Positions 33,455 to 42,615 of a stretch of DNA of 46,596 nt are shown here, piece after piece. Numbering within the stretch: the stretch's first letter is position 1; each line of letters opens with the position of its first letter. A program made the translations under genes and the position numbers. The notes beneath the pieces are model-generated. The model saw nothing but the letters and a program-made list of their open reading frames with translations, searched no databases and was not told where the DNA came from. Origin of the DNA: Verrucomicrobiia bacterium (lineage in GTDB: Bacteria > Verrucomicrobiota > Verrucomicrobiia > Verrucomicrobiales > DEV007); contig JAGRPB010000016.1 of NCBI GenBank assembly GCA_020439945.1, positions 1 to 46,596 of the forward strand. The letters run 5' to 3'.

Positions 33455-34928
33455 GACAGAATTGTGGTTGCGGCGATGGCTCGTCGGGATCGTCGTTTGC
33501 CTGGGATGCCTCGCGGCAGGTTCCCCGGCAAACGCCGCGGATTTTGACCGGCAACAGAGCCTGGCATTGACCGGAGTCGAATGGCCCGCGCCCGAAGAGG
33601 TCTGGGAGGTGGTGGCGTTGAAAAATTACAACACTCGTCTCGTGGTGCTCTCCACTGCCTTGTTGGGAGTCGCTGCGGGCCTGGTCGGATCGTTTCTCCT
33701 GTTGCGGAAACGTTCCCTGATGGGGGACGCGCTTTCGCACGCGACCTTGCCCGGCATCGGAATCGCTTTCGCGATCGGGGCTTCCCTCGGCGGAACAGGC
33801 AAGTCGCTGCCGCTGCTCCTGGCGGGGGCCACGGTCTCCGGGGTGATCGGTGTGCTGGTCATGCTGGCGATCCGGAACTCCACCCGCTTGCGAGACGATG
33901 TCGCCATGGGCCTGGTTCTGAGCGTCTTTTTTGGAATCGGGGTGGCGATCCTCGGGATGGTTCAGACCATGCCGCAAGCCAGTGCGGCGGGACTTGAATC
34001 GTTTATCTACGGCAAGACCGCTTCGATGGTGAAGAGCGATTTTTTCTTCATCGCCAGTGTCGCGGCCGTGTCGGCGCTCATCGCGGTGGTCTTTTTCAAA
34101 GAGTTCACGTTGCTCTGTTTCGATGACGATTACGCGGCCTCTCAAGGGTGGCCAGCCTTCGGACTCGACCTGCTGCTTCTGGGGCTGGTGACGGCAGTGA
34201 CCGTGATCGGCCTGCAGGCGGTGGGCCTGATCCTGGTGATTGCTTTTCTGATCACGCCACCAACGGCGGCACGATTCTGGACAGAGCGTCTTCCGAAAAT
34301 GATGGGCATTTCCGCGTTCATCGGCGCGCTCAGTGGTTGGTTGGGAGCTTCGCTCAGCGCGCTCCTGCCCCGGCTTCCCGCCGGAGCCGTTATCGTGCTG
34401 GTGGCGGCATCGCTGTTCGTGATCAGCATGTTTTTTGCGCCGGCCCGGGGCGTGATCGGTCGATGGCTGCGGCATCGCCGCCTCCGCAAAAAGGTGAACC
34501 GCCAGCACCTGTTGCGTGCGGCCTATGAACTCCTCGAAGCACGAACCCGACAAAACGGGAACGGCAAAAGGGAAATGCCCATCATCAACGTTCCGTTTTC
34601 CCGCGCCGATTTGCAATCAAAGCGAACCTGGAGCCCGCGGGAGTTGGCCCGCATTGTTCGCTCGGAGATCGCCATGGGCCACCTCGAGGATGCCGGGGAG
34701 GGGCGTCTGCGCCTTTCCGAGGAAGGCTTTGGCGAAGCCGCCCGCATCACCCGGAACCACCGTCTCTGGGAAGTCTATCTGGTAAAGCATGCCGACATCG
34801 CTCCCAGTCACGTCGATCGGGATGCCGACATGGTCGAGCACATTCTGGAGGCCGATCTCGTTCGTCGTCTGGAGGAAGAACTTCGTGATCGCGACGCCTG
34901 GATTCCGAGTCCGCACCTGATCCAGTGA
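33441..34928 (+). CDS. Metal ABC transporter permease fused to a C-terminal DtxR-like domain
   Basis: 495 residues, far longer than ordinary ABC-3 permeases (about 280). A signal-peptide-like N-terminus ([22 protein letters not shown]) precedes the ABC-3 permease (about residues 65-345; [39 protein letters not shown]). Residues about 365-495 are a winged helix plus DtxR-type dimerisation domain ([40 protein letters not shown]). The His, Glu and Asp pattern matches metal-binding DtxR proteins, so the domain may sense cytoplasmic metal and gate transport. This fusion is known among Bacteroidota and Verrucomicrobiota permeases; its role is unproven. The gene ends in the first unit of a heptamer array. 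Confidence 0.93.
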   Translation: MRRVRTELWLRRWLVGIVVCLGCLAAGSPANAADFDRQQSLALTGVEWPAPEEVWEVVALKNYNTRLVVLSTALLGVAAGLVGSFLLLRKRSLMGDALSHATLPGIGIAFAIGASLGGTGKSLPLLLAGATVSGVIGVLVMLAIRNSTRLRDDVAMGLVLSVFFGIGVAILGMVQTMPQASAAGLESFIYGKTASMVKSDFFFIASVAAVSALIAVVFFKEFTLLCFDDDYAASQGWPAFGLDLLLLGLVTAVTVIGLQAVGLILVIAFLITPPTAARFWTERLPKMMGISAFIGALSGWLGASLSALLPRLPAGAVIVLVAASLFVISMFFAPARGVIGRWLRHRRLRKKVNRQHLLRAAYELLEARTRQNGNGKREMPIINVPFSRADLQSKRTWSPRELARIVRSEIAMGHLEDAGEGRLRLSEEGFGEAARITRNHRLWEVYLVKHADIAPSHVDRDADMVEHILEADLVRRLEEELRDRDAWIPSPHLIQ

Positions 34929-34965
34929 TGAGTGATAAGTAAGTAGTGAAGAGTCAAAAGTAGAA
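34924..34965 (+). repeat. Heptamer array 3, left arm of an inverted pair
   Basis: Six units in strict register: AGTGATG, AGTGATA, AGTAAGT, AGTGAAG, AGTCAAA, AGTAGAA. The TGA in the first unit is the stop of the fused permease gene. The array is mirrored by 35003-35044. Confidence 0.75.
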
Positions 34966-35002
34966 ACTGCGAAGAACTGCCTCGGAACTTGGAAACCAAA
35001 CG

Positions 35003-35044
35003 ATTTACTTCTTACTGATCACTTTATACTCATAACTCATCACT
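35003..35044 (-). repeat. Heptamer array 4, right arm of the inverted pair
   Basis: Read on the minus strand it gives AGTGATG, AGTTATG, AGTATAA, AGTGATC, AGTAAGA, AGTAAAT: six units, the same number as the left arm, in opposite orientation across a 37-nt core (34966-35002). It ends 3 nt before the ATG of the next permease. Confidence 0.75.
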
Positions 35045-35047
35045 AGA

Positions 35048-35974
35048 ATGTGGACCTCCTTCGACACCTGGATCGTGGTGACCGCCGCCCTCTGCGCGGT
35101 GGCCTGCGCGTTGCCGGGTTGTTTCCTGGTCCTGCGGAAGATGAGCATGATGGGCGACGCCATCAGCCATGCGGTCCTGCCCGGCCTGGCGGTGGCGTTT
35201 CTGATTACCGGCACGCGAGCCAGCTCGGCGATGTTCCTGGGAGCGGCGATCGTGGGGATTCTAACGGCCATCTTTACCCAGTGGGTCAGCAAGGTGGGAA
35301 ACGTGGATCGCGGGGCCGCGATGGGCATTGTCTTCACCACGCTTTTCGCCGTGGGATTGCTGCTCATCGTTCGCGCCGCCGACAACGTCGATCTCGACCC
35401 GGGCTGCGTTCTCTACGGCGCCATCGAATTGACACCGTTGGATGTGGTGAAAGTTGGTGGCTTCGACATTCCGCGTGCCGCGGCGGTGCTCGGGACGGTC
35501 TTGTTGATCAATTTCGGCATCATCGCCGCCCTGTTCAAGGAAATGCGCCTCAGCGCCTTCGATCCGGCCTTGGCGGACACGCTCGGCTTCTCCTCCCGGT
35601 TTCTGCATTATCTCCTCATGACCATGGTCGCGGTCACCACGGTGGCGTCATTTGAGGCGGTGGGCAGCATCATTGTCATCGCCATGCTGATCGTGCCGGC
35701 GGCCACGGCGCTGCTGCTGACCCGACGCCTGATCCCAATGATCGCGATCGCCGTGGGAGTGGCGGTGATCGCCGCGGTCCTCGGTCACGCTTCCGCGCTG
35801 ACCGTGCCGAAGTGGTTCGGTTTCGACACCACGACCTCTTCGGGAATGATGGCGGCGATGACCGGTCTCCTGTTTGGCCTCGCGTGGCTTTTCAGCCCAT
35901 CCGAGGGACTCGTGATCCGTTGGCTGATCCAGCGGCGAGGCTCGGACGGACTGCATGAAGGCGCCTCAAACTGA
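35048..35974 (+). CDS. Metal ABC transporter permease (ABC-3 family)
   Basis: 308 residues with about eight or nine membrane segments and the ABC-3 motifs LRKMSMMGDAISHAVLPG and EAVGSIIVIAMLIVPAATA. No DtxR extension, in contrast to the preceding permease, so the importer is probably a heterodimer of the two. It is separated from the upstream gene by an inverted pair of heptamer arrays rather than being overlapped like the other operon genes. An intrinsic terminator follows 21 nt after the stop. Confidence 0.94.
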   Translation: MWTSFDTWIVVTAALCAVACALPGCFLVLRKMSMMGDAISHAVLPGLAVAFLITGTRASSAMFLGAAIVGILTAIFTQWVSKVGNVDRGAAMGIVFTTLFAVGLLLIVRAADNVDLDPGCVLYGAIELTPLDVVKVGGFDIPRAAAVLGTVLLINFGIIAALFKEMRLSAFDPALADTLGFSSRFLHYLLMTMVAVTTVASFEAVGSIIVIAMLIVPAATALLLTRRLIPMIAIAVGVAVIAAVLGHASALTVPKWFGFDTTTSSGMMAAMTGLLFGLAWLFSPSEGLVIRWLIQRRGSDGLHEGASN

Positions 35975-35994
35975 CTATTTTTTGAGCCGACTTC

Positions 35995-36011
35995 CGGGAA
36001 AATCCCGTTTT
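35995..36011 (+). terminator. Rho-independent terminator of the metal importer operon
   Basis: CGGGA-AAA-TCCCG stem-loop followed directly by TTTT and a T-rich stretch, 21 nt after the permease stop. Confidence 0.7.
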
Positions 36012-36051
36012 CGCTTTCAGGCGGAGTGCGGTAAGCAACAGCACGGTCAGG

Positions 36052-36079
36052 AGGGTAAGGAGATCTTGCCGCCTACCCT
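36052..36079. other. Inverted repeat between convergent genes
   Basis: AGGGTA and TACCCT arms 16 nt apart, with AGATCT between them. It may be a degenerate relative of the GATC/ACCCTGT elements or the terminator of the leftward transporter gene. Confidence 0.3.
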
Positions 36080-36192
36080 GATGCTGGCGAGGATTTTTGG
36101 GAATCCCTGGTGCAGGTGAAAAGAGCGCACGAAATTCGATTACCACGATGGTATGTGTCGGCGTTCAGCCACAGACCGGGGCAATTTCCTCA

Positions 36193-37875
36193 TTATCCAC
36201 CCAACAAGGCGATGACCTGAGCGACGACGATACGCAACAGCATGGTGAGTGGGTAGACGGCGGCGTAAGCGATGGCCGGCGATTCGCACCGCGCCATGCC
36301 GGTGGCGAAGGCGAGCGCGGGAGGATCGGTCATGGAGCCGGAAAGGAGTCCCGACAACGTCATGAAATTCAAACCATGAAGCTTTCGACCGAGAGCGCCG
36401 GCGATCAACAGCGGCGCGAGCGTGACCACGATGCCGAGGCCGACCCATTTGAGCCCTTCCGTGGTGAAAACGGTCTCGAAGAAGTGTTCCCCGGCCACCA
36501 GGCCGACGCACGCGAGGAAGAGGATGATGCCGAAGTGCCTTAGCGCCATGTTCGTGTTCATCGGCATGTGGACCACGAGTGGACCGATGCGTCCGAGGCG
36601 ACTGATGAGGATCGCCACCAACAGCGGCCCGCCTGCCAGACCCAACCGCAGCGGGGCGGGCAGCCAATCGACTTGGATCGGATAGAGGCCGAGCAAGACG
36701 CCCATAGCCAAGCCGGCAAAGACGGGCGCGAAGTGAGTATCGTTCAGTTGATGCACCGCGTTCCCGATCTTCTTCGAAGCTTGTTCGAGTCCCTGTTCGT
36801 CGCCCACGATCTGGAGCATGTCTCCAAATTGCAGCGCGAGGTCGGGCAGCGCGGTGAGTACATGCTCGCCACGGCTCAAGCGGGTCACGGTGACGCCATA
36901 CCGTTGATCGAGGCCAAGCTCTCCCACGGTCTTTCCCAGGAGTTTTCGATTGGTCAGCACGACGCGGCGAAATGACACCTTTCCCGGGGCCTGCATCAGG
37001 TTCTCGTCGGTGGTGGTTCCGATGACTCGGCTGAACTGCTCCAGATGTTTTTTCGTTCCCACCGCCATCACGACATCGCCGTGGTGCAAGATCGTGTGCG
37101 GACCGGCGGCGATGACTTCGGATTCGTAGGCGCGGCGAAGCCGGGAGATGACGACGCTGGTTTCCTTGAGTCCCGGAATCTGGATCACTTCCAATCCATC
37201 GAGATTGCGATTGTCGACGATGAGATTCATGCGCTCGAGCGGCTCGATATCCTTGCTTTGCGCCGCGCGGAAACTCTCCGCTTCTTTTGCCACGTCGATT
37301 TTGAAAGCGGCCCGCAGGATCATCAGGGTGCCGATGATGCCGACCACCGCCAGCGGATAGGCGCCCGCGTATGCCATCGCCGCGAGGGTCGGATCGCCTC
37401 CGGGTGTCGAGGCAAGAGCTTGCTGGGCAGCGCCGAGAGAGGGGGTGTTCGTGGTCGCGCCCGAGAACACGCCCGCGGCCGCCGCCATCGGCAGATGAAG
37501 CAATTTGGCTCCCCCGATCGCGATCAATCCGCCACCGATCACGATTCCTGCGGCGTAGAGATTGAGCTTCAATCCTTCTTTTCGCTACGAGGCAAAGAAG
37601 CCCGGTCCCATCTGGAGACCGAGGGCGAAGACGAACAGCACAAGGCCAAACTCCTTCACGAAATGAGCCACCTCCGGATTGAGCACAAAACCGAAGTGAG
37701 AAAAAATCAGTCCTGAAAACAACACGCCGGCGACTCCCAATCGAATGCCTCCGACGGAAAGTCGGCCCAGTCCGATGCCAGCCAGCGAAGTGACACTGAT
37801 CAGGAACAGGTCGAGAGCGACAGAAAATTGATCGTGCCAGTATTTCCAGAATTCCATGGTGTGGAGCTGTGGCAT
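36193..37875 (-). pseudogene. AspT/YidE-type transporter interrupted by one in-frame amber codon
   Basis: One reading frame runs from the ATG at 37875 to the TAA at 36193, about 560 codons, broken only by a TAG at 37585-37587. Before it: an N-terminal membrane domain (96 residues) ending LGLQMGPGFFAS. After it: RKEGLKLNLYAAGIV, two RCK_C-type (TrkA_C) domains (ETSVVISRLRRAYES; RKLLGKTVGELGLDQRYGV) and a C-terminal membrane domain (SGLLSGSMTDPPALAFA). In E. coli YidE, as I recall it, this position is leucine, so a single TTG-to-TAG change would explain the stop. The two halves are otherwise intact, so the break is recent, a sequencing error, or suppressed. The family transports amino-acid-like anions; the substrate is unknown here. 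Confidence 0.85.
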
Positions 37876-38005
37876 GAAGGGTGCCAGTTTCCACGAAAGT
37901 TTCTGTCACGTGGTGGGCGTCGGCGAAATTCTTACGGAGAGGTGTCGAGCCCGAGGCCGCATCTTTTTTGCTGGCGGTCGGATGTCGAGTCGGCAAGGTT
38001 GAGGC

Positions 38006-38371
38006 GTGTTCCAGATCATATTCAACGAGATCAGCGCGGCGGAGATTTCCCAGCTGCCCACGATGATGCAGATGGAGGTCCTCAGCGAGTTTCAGGTCAC
38101 TCCGGAGGATCTCGAAAACCTCGACGGCGATCGATTTGGCTCGCTGGAGCGGGAGGGAAAAAAGCTCTATCGCTATCGCGCCAAGGACGTCCGGATCTAC
38201 TTCGAAGTGACCAACGATCACTCGGTGCTGGTTCACCGGGTGCTGACCAAAAATACCTTCCAGGATTTCCTCTACCGGACCAAGCTGCCGCTGAGCGAGG
38301 ATGAGGAGCTGAGCCAGTCGAAGCAGTTCTGGAAACTGATCGAGGAAGGTGAGAACGCCCAGCGCGTCTGA
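38006..38371 (+). CDS. RelE/ParE-like protein
   Basis: 121 residues from a GTG start at 38006, with GAGG just upstream. The core fits a RelE-type fold: FGSLEREGKKLYRYRAKDV followed by RIYFEVTNDHSVLVHRVL and TKNTFQDF. No antitoxin-like gene is adjacent. It lies 8 nt before a class-V aminotransferase gene, so it may be a stand-alone regulator or RNA-binding protein rather than a toxin. The assignment as a toxin is not secure. Confidence 0.65.
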   Translation: MFQIIFNEISAAEISQLPTMMQMEVLSEFQVTPEDLENLDGDRFGSLEREGKKLYRYRAKDVRIYFEVTNDHSVLVHRVLTKNTFQDFLYRTKLPLSEDEELSQSKQFWKLIEEGENAQRV

Positions 38372-38379
38372 TCGGCAGG

Positions 38380-39546
38380 ATGTCTGAGATACTCGAACGA
38401 CTGGATCGCGACGAAGCCTGGCGCCGCGAGGAATTTCCGGTGGCGAAGGAACGTGTGTTCATGGCGCACGCCGCCGTCACGGCCCTGCCCAGGCGTGTCG
38501 TTGACGCGATGAACGCCTTCAACGAGCAGGCCGCGACGGGAGAGCTCGACTATACCGAGGTGTTGATCGACGACATGGACGCCGTCAGGGAATCTGCGGC
38601 CCGGTTGATCGGGGCAAAGTCGAAGGAGATCGCGTTGCTGGGACCGACTTCACTCGGACTGAGCCTGGTGGCTCGTGGACTGGATTGGAAAGCGGGTGAC
38701 GAGATCATCTGCTTCCGCGAGGACTATCCGGCGAATGTCTATCCGTGGACCGATCTGGAGCGGATCGGGGTGAAGGTCATCCAACTGGATCCGGAAATGC
38801 CGGGACAGATCACGCCGGAGTTGGTGGCATCGGTGATGACCGACCGGACGCGCCTGGTCGCGCTGGCTTCCTGCCACTTCCTCACGGGCTACCGGATCGA
38901 CATCGACGCCATTGGAAAACTGGCGCACGAACGTGGCGCCTTGTTTTGTCTCGATGCGATCCAGACGACCGGTGCCTTTCCGACCACGGTCGAGCATGTC
39001 GATTTCCTGAGTGCGGATGCTCACAAGTGGATGCTCGGACCGATGACGGCCGGTATTTTCTATGTGGCGGAACTGCATTTCGAAACCTTGCGTCCGAGCC
39101 TGTTGGGCGCGTGGAATGTGAAGTGTCCGCAATTCATCGCCCAGGACGCGATCGACTTCGAGCCAGGGGGGCGTCGCTACGAACCTGGCGTGCTGAATGC
39201 CTCCGGCCTTCACGGATTGAAAGCCGCCATCGATCTCTTGATGGAGGTTGGCATCGACCGGGTCGGAGAACGCCTCCTCTGGCAGAAGCGACAATTGGTC
39301 GAGGGACTGAAGTCTCAGGGCTACCAGATCGCCGGACCCGAGGAGGGTCCGAATGCCAGCGGAATCACCACCATCACTCACGAGGAGCATCAGGCCCGAA
39401 TCCCCGCGCTGATCGCTCGCTGGCAGGAGCATGGCATCGTGGTGAGTCCGCGCCGGGATCGGGAAGGAAGGCACTACGCGCGCCTCAGTCCGCACTTTTA
39501 CAACACGGCGGAAGAGATCGAGCGGGTGAAAGGCTTTCTTGGCTGA
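38380..39546 (+). CDS. Class-V PLP-dependent aminotransferase / cysteine desulfurase-like enzyme
   Basis: 388 residues. The fold is recognisable from FMAHAAVTALPRRVVDAM, LLGPTSLGLSLVARGLDW, ASCHFLTGYRIDIDAIG and the PLP-binding lysine in SADAHKWMLGP. The aspartate in FCLDAIQTTG would hold the pyridine nitrogen. The substrate is unknown; the family includes selenocysteine lyases, isopenicillin N epimerase-like and kynureninase-like enzymes. Cytoplasmic. Likely cotranscribed with the RelE-like gene. Confidence 0.92.
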   Translation: MSEILERLDRDEAWRREEFPVAKERVFMAHAAVTALPRRVVDAMNAFNEQAATGELDYTEVLIDDMDAVRESAARLIGAKSKEIALLGPTSLGLSLVARGLDWKAGDEIICFREDYPANVYPWTDLERIGVKVIQLDPEMPGQITPELVASVMTDRTRLVALASCHFLTGYRIDIDAIGKLAHERGALFCLDAIQTTGAFPTTVEHVDFLSADAHKWMLGPMTAGIFYVAELHFETLRPSLLGAWNVKCPQFIAQDAIDFEPGGRRYEPGVLNASGLHGLKAAIDLLMEVGIDRVGERLLWQKRQLVEGLKSQGYQIAGPEEGPNASGITTITHEEHQARIPALIARWQEHGIVVSPRRDREGRHYARLSPHFYNTAEEIERVKGFLG

Positions 39547-39564
39547 ATTTGGCGTTTAGGCGGC

Positions 39565-40353
39565 TCAATCTCCGGAAAACTTTGAGCTCTTCGTTTTTTT
39601 GGTAAGCACCTCTTCCAATCGCTTGATTACCACCTCAGTGGCTTCGCCTCCATAGCCAGTCAGATTGCCCCGCCAGGTGGCATCGGAATTTAAAACCACA
39701 AATGCCGGTGTTCGGTTGCCTACTCCATATCTCTGGGCCAAGTCCTGTGCTTCGGCTTTCGAGGTCGAGTCCAGCCCCTTCCTGACAAACCTTGTTCCGG
39801 GATCGTTGTAGTAGAGGCAAAGCACAACATTCTTGTCCGCCCAATCTCTGAACTTTCTCGAACGGATGACGAAACGGTCCAGTTCGGCACTGATATTGCC
39901 ATCCGAACGAAGCATGAGCAGGCAAAGGGGAAGTCCGATCGTTCCGGCATCTCTCTTGGCCATCTGGATGTCGCGGTGCCAAGTCGCATGCCTGTCCGAG
40001 AATCTTTGATCGTACCAGAACTTTTTGACGCGTCCTATTTCCGAAAATCCCTGAGACTCGTGTTTGGCAAAAAAATCGCGATCCCTTTGCGACAATGTTG
40101 CGAGGTCAATCACGAACTCTTGGTTGGTATTCACACGACGAAAGGCAATTTCAGTCGCTGAAAATCCAAGGATCTCTGTGTCAATCTCGCGTCCCTCCAG
40201 ATCGGTCAAAGACTTCCTCAGCGGAAGCACAATCGGAGCTTCGCGTATTCCGGCAAAAACCGCCAAATCGTTGAACCACTTCGAATCTCGTTGGAAATAC
40301 ACCCCGATTGCCAGCATCCCGATGATGACCAAAATCCAACCAAAGGTTTTCAT
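39565..40353 (-). CDS. SHD1-like plus thioredoxin-fold membrane-anchored protein
   Basis: 262 residues from the ATG at 40353. An N-terminal membrane anchor (TFGWILVIIGMLAIGVYF) is followed by an SHD1-like module (SLTDLEGREIDTEILGFS ... LATLSQRDRDFFAKH) and then a thioredoxin-like domain (GLPLCLLMLRSDGNIS, VVLCLYYNDPGTRF, GVGNRTPAFVVLNSDATW, GYGG). The CxxC redox motif is absent, so it is not a normal thiol oxidoreductase. Sampled lines are about 52-55% G+C against about 63% in accC, which hints at a different origin. Function unknown. Confidence 0.8.
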   Translation of the reverse strand: MKTFGWILVIIGMLAIGVYFQRDSKWFNDLAVFAGIREAPIVLPLRKSLTDLEGREIDTEILGFSATEIAFRRVNTNQEFVIDLATLSQRDRDFFAKHESQGFSEIGRVKKFWYDQRFSDRHATWHRDIQMAKRDAGTIGLPLCLLMLRSDGNISAELDRFVIRSRKFRDWADKNVVLCLYYNDPGTRFVRKGLDSTSKAEAQDLAQRYGVGNRTPAFVVLNSDATWRGNLTGYGGEATEVVIKRLEEVLTKKTKSSKFSGD

Positions 40354-40450
40354 AACTACTTCGCAAGACTCCCCTTTAAAATCAGTCGAGGCAAGACAAT
40401 TCCAGGGAGGGCAAGAGAGTCCGGGTGCCTGTTGGCGCCATGGAACCCTG

Positions 40451-40478
40451 TTGACACCCAAGTCCTTGTGTCTACTAT
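40451..40478 (+). promoter_or_regulatory. Predicted sigma-70-type promoter of accB
   Basis: TTGACA (40451-40456), a 16-nt spacer, then TACTAT (40473-40478). It points at accB about 100 nt downstream. Confidence 0.55.
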
Positions 40479-40497
40479 CGGGCCGATTGTTGATTTC

Positions 40498-40525
40498 TCT
40501 CGCATCTGCGTTGAAAGTCGCGAGA
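40498..40525 (+). promoter_or_regulatory. Hairpin in the accB leader
   Basis: TCTCGC (40498-40503) pairs with GCGAGA (40520-40525). The predicted leader of about 100 nt carries this stem and GGAGG at about 15 nt before the GTG start. Confidence 0.35.
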
Positions 40526-40577
40526 CTTGGCAGTCAAACAGCAGAATCAACCAACCGGAGGCTAGAAGCGTAACGCG

Positions 40578-41090
40578 GTGGAATTCAAGGACATAAAACG
40601 AATTGTCGAGCTCATGGACGACCATGGGCTGACCCATTTCAAATTGGAACTCGAGGACTCGAAACTCGAGTTGCGTAAAGGCGCGGACATCGATATCGAT
40701 GCGGTGCAGAAACTGATGAGCCTCGCTCCGGCCCATCACTACGCGCATCCGGCACCGGCTCCCGTCGCCGCGCCAGCCGTCGGCCCTGCCGTGCCTCCGC
40801 CGTCTTCATTGGTGGGTATCGAGCCCTCGGGTGAAGGTCCCGGACCCGGCGAAATCGAAATCAAGTCCGAGTTGGTCGGAACCTTTTATCGTTCGCCATC
40901 TCCGGATGCGGACCCCTTCGTCAAAGAGGGCAGTGAGATCACCGAGGAAACGGTTGTCTGCATCGTGGAAGCCATGAAGGTCATGAACCAGATCCAGGCC
41001 GGCGTCAGCGGAAAGATCACGAAGGCCCTGGTCGAGAACGGAACTCCGGTGCAGTACGGTGATCCGCTCTTCTACGTGAAGCCTTCCTGA
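40578..41090 (+). CDS. accB: Acetyl-CoA carboxylase biotin carboxyl carrier protein
   Basis: 170 residues from a GTG start; MEFKDIKRIVELMDDHGLT is the usual AccB beginning. A Pro/Ala-rich linker (about 50-90) joins it to the biotinyl domain, with the biotin attachment lysine in VEAMKVMNQ (Lys134). It carries carboxybiotin between biotin carboxylase and carboxyltransferase in the first step of fatty acid synthesis. accC follows after 116 nt. A TTGACA/TACTAT promoter and a hairpin leader lie upstream. Confidence 0.97.
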   Translation: MEFKDIKRIVELMDDHGLTHFKLELEDSKLELRKGADIDIDAVQKLMSLAPAHHYAHPAPAPVAAPAVGPAVPPPSSLVGIEPSGEGPGPGEIEIKSELVGTFYRSPSPDADPFVKEGSEITEETVVCIVEAMKVMNQIQAGVSGKITKALVENGTPVQYGDPLFYVKPS

Positions 41091-41206
41091 GCCCCGGTTT
41101 CGAGGTTGTTGCCAGGTTCGGACCCCTTTTGAATGAGGTTCGATCGGCAAAGCCAGCGGCGGCAGTCTGACGTCCCCAGCCTTTTTCTTCCCTCTCCCCT
41201 CCCATC

Positions 41207-42586
41207 ATGTTTCGAAACGTCCTCGTCGCGAATCGCGGTGAAATCGCCGTGCGGGTCATCCGCGCCTGCAAGGAACTGAATGTCCGCACCGTGGCGGTCT
41301 ATTCCGAAGCGGACGCCGATTCGATGCACGTGCAGTTGGCCGATGAAGCCATCTGCATCGGCCCCGGCCAGAGCGCTCAGAGCTATCTCAAGATCGAAAA
41401 CATCATGAGTGCGGCCGAGATCGCGAACGTCGACGCGATCCATCCGGGCTACGGCTTTCTCTCGGAAAACCCGCGCTTCGCGGAGATTTGCGAAAGCTGC
41501 AAGGTGAAGTTCATCGGTCCCTCCGCCGAGGTGATCGCGACGATGGGCGACAAGAACCAGGCCCGGGCCACCGCCAAGAAGCACGGCATTCCCGTCACGC
41601 CGGGCAGCGAAGGCATCGTGAAGGACGAAGAGGAAGCGATGAAGCTTGCCGAGCAGATTGGTTTCCCCGTCATGATCAAGGCGTCCGCCGGGGGCGGCGG
41701 GCGCGGCATGCGGCCGGCGCTGAATCAGGCCAGTCTTTCGTCCGGTTTCCACGCCGCCCGTGCCGAGGCCGAGGCCTGTTTCGGATCGCGCGATGTCTAC
41801 ATCGAGAAACTCATCGAGAATCCCCACCACATCGAATTCCAGGTCGTGGCCGACCGGCACGGCAACGTGATGGAACTGGGCGAACGCGACTGCTCCATGC
41901 AGCGGCGCAACCAGAAGATCATCGAGGAAACGCCGTCGCCCTTGCTGACCGACAAGCTCCGCGCGGAAATGGCGGAGGCTTCCGTCACCCTGACCCGCGA
42001 AATCGGCTACGAGAACTGCGGGACCATCGAGTACCTGGTCGATGATGACGGGAACTTCTATTTCATGGAGATGAACACCCGCATCCAGGTGGAGCATCCC
42101 ATCACCGAGGAAGTGCGCGGTTGCGATCTCATCAAGGAACAGATTCGTATCGCAGCGGGCATGCCGCTTTCCGAACACGTCCTCAACAGCGAGCCCCGCG
42201 GGCATGCCATCGAGTGTCGGATCAACGCGGAGGATCCCTACCGCGATTTCGCGCCGAGCCCGGGCAAGATCAATCTCTACTACGCCTCCGGCGGTCGCGG
42301 CGTGCGTGTGGACACCCACGTCTACAGCGGCTACGAAGTGCCGCCCTACTACGATTCGATGATCGCCAAGCTCATCGTGACGGGGGCGAATCGAGAAATC
42401 GCGATCGCCCGGATGACGCGGGCTCTGAACGAGTTCCTCATCAGCGGCATCAAGACCACGATCCCCTTCCAGGCCGCCATCCTCAAGCATGGCGCCTTCA
42501 AATCGGGGAACTACAACATCCGCTGGGTCGAGGAATACATCGCTTCGCAGCCCGATCCGCCCAAGCCGTCGTCGCTGGAAGGTTGA
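41207..42586 (+). CDS. accC: Biotin carboxylase subunit of acetyl-CoA carboxylase
   Basis: 459 residues, slightly longer than the usual 447-455. The N-terminal domain ([19 protein letters not shown]), the glycine-rich ATP loop ([13 protein letters not shown]), the [14 protein letters not shown] catalytic segment and the C-terminal [11 protein letters not shown] are all present. It carboxylates the biotin of AccB using ATP and bicarbonate. The C-terminus has a short extension ([13 protein letters not shown]). thiE follows after 29 nt. Confidence 0.98.
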   Translation: MFRNVLVANRGEIAVRVIRACKELNVRTVAVYSEADADSMHVQLADEAICIGPGQSAQSYLKIENIMSAAEIANVDAIHPGYGFLSENPRFAEICESCKVKFIGPSAEVIATMGDKNQARATAKKHGIPVTPGSEGIVKDEEEAMKLAEQIGFPVMIKASAGGGGRGMRPALNQASLSSGFHAARAEAEACFGSRDVYIEKLIENPHHIEFQVVADRHGNVMELGERDCSMQRRNQKIIEETPSPLLTDKLRAEMAEASVTLTREIGYENCGTIEYLVDDDGNFYFMEMNTRIQVEHPITEEVRGCDLIKEQIRIAAGMPLSEHVLNSEPRGHAIECRINAEDPYRDFAPSPGKINLYYASGGRGVRVDTHVYSGYEVPPYYDSMIAKLIVTGANREIAIARMTRALNEFLISGIKTTIPFQAAILKHGAFKSGNYNIRWVEEYIASQPDPPKPSSLEG

Positions 42587-42615
42587 CCCTCCGTTTGGAG
42601 GCGGGAACTTGAGGC

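Noticed and set aside
34924..35044. Short repeats as a possible CRISPR array
   Set aside because: The units are 7 nt without spacers and degenerate, and no cas gene is near.
36140..38236. Long leftward open frame overlapping the interrupted transporter gene in another frame
   Set aside because: Its residues are Arg/His/Gly-rich and lack any domain, whereas the transporter frame shows conserved motifs on both sides of the amber codon.
38006..38371. Complete toxin-antitoxin operon
   Set aside because: Only the RelE-like protein is present; the neighbours are a divergent transporter and an aminotransferase, with no antitoxin-like gene.
40444..40454. ACCCTGTTGA upstream of accB, as a sixth copy of the dispersed element
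   Set aside because: Only a 10-nt block matches; the other conserved blocks are absent, and TTGACA is better read as a -35 box.
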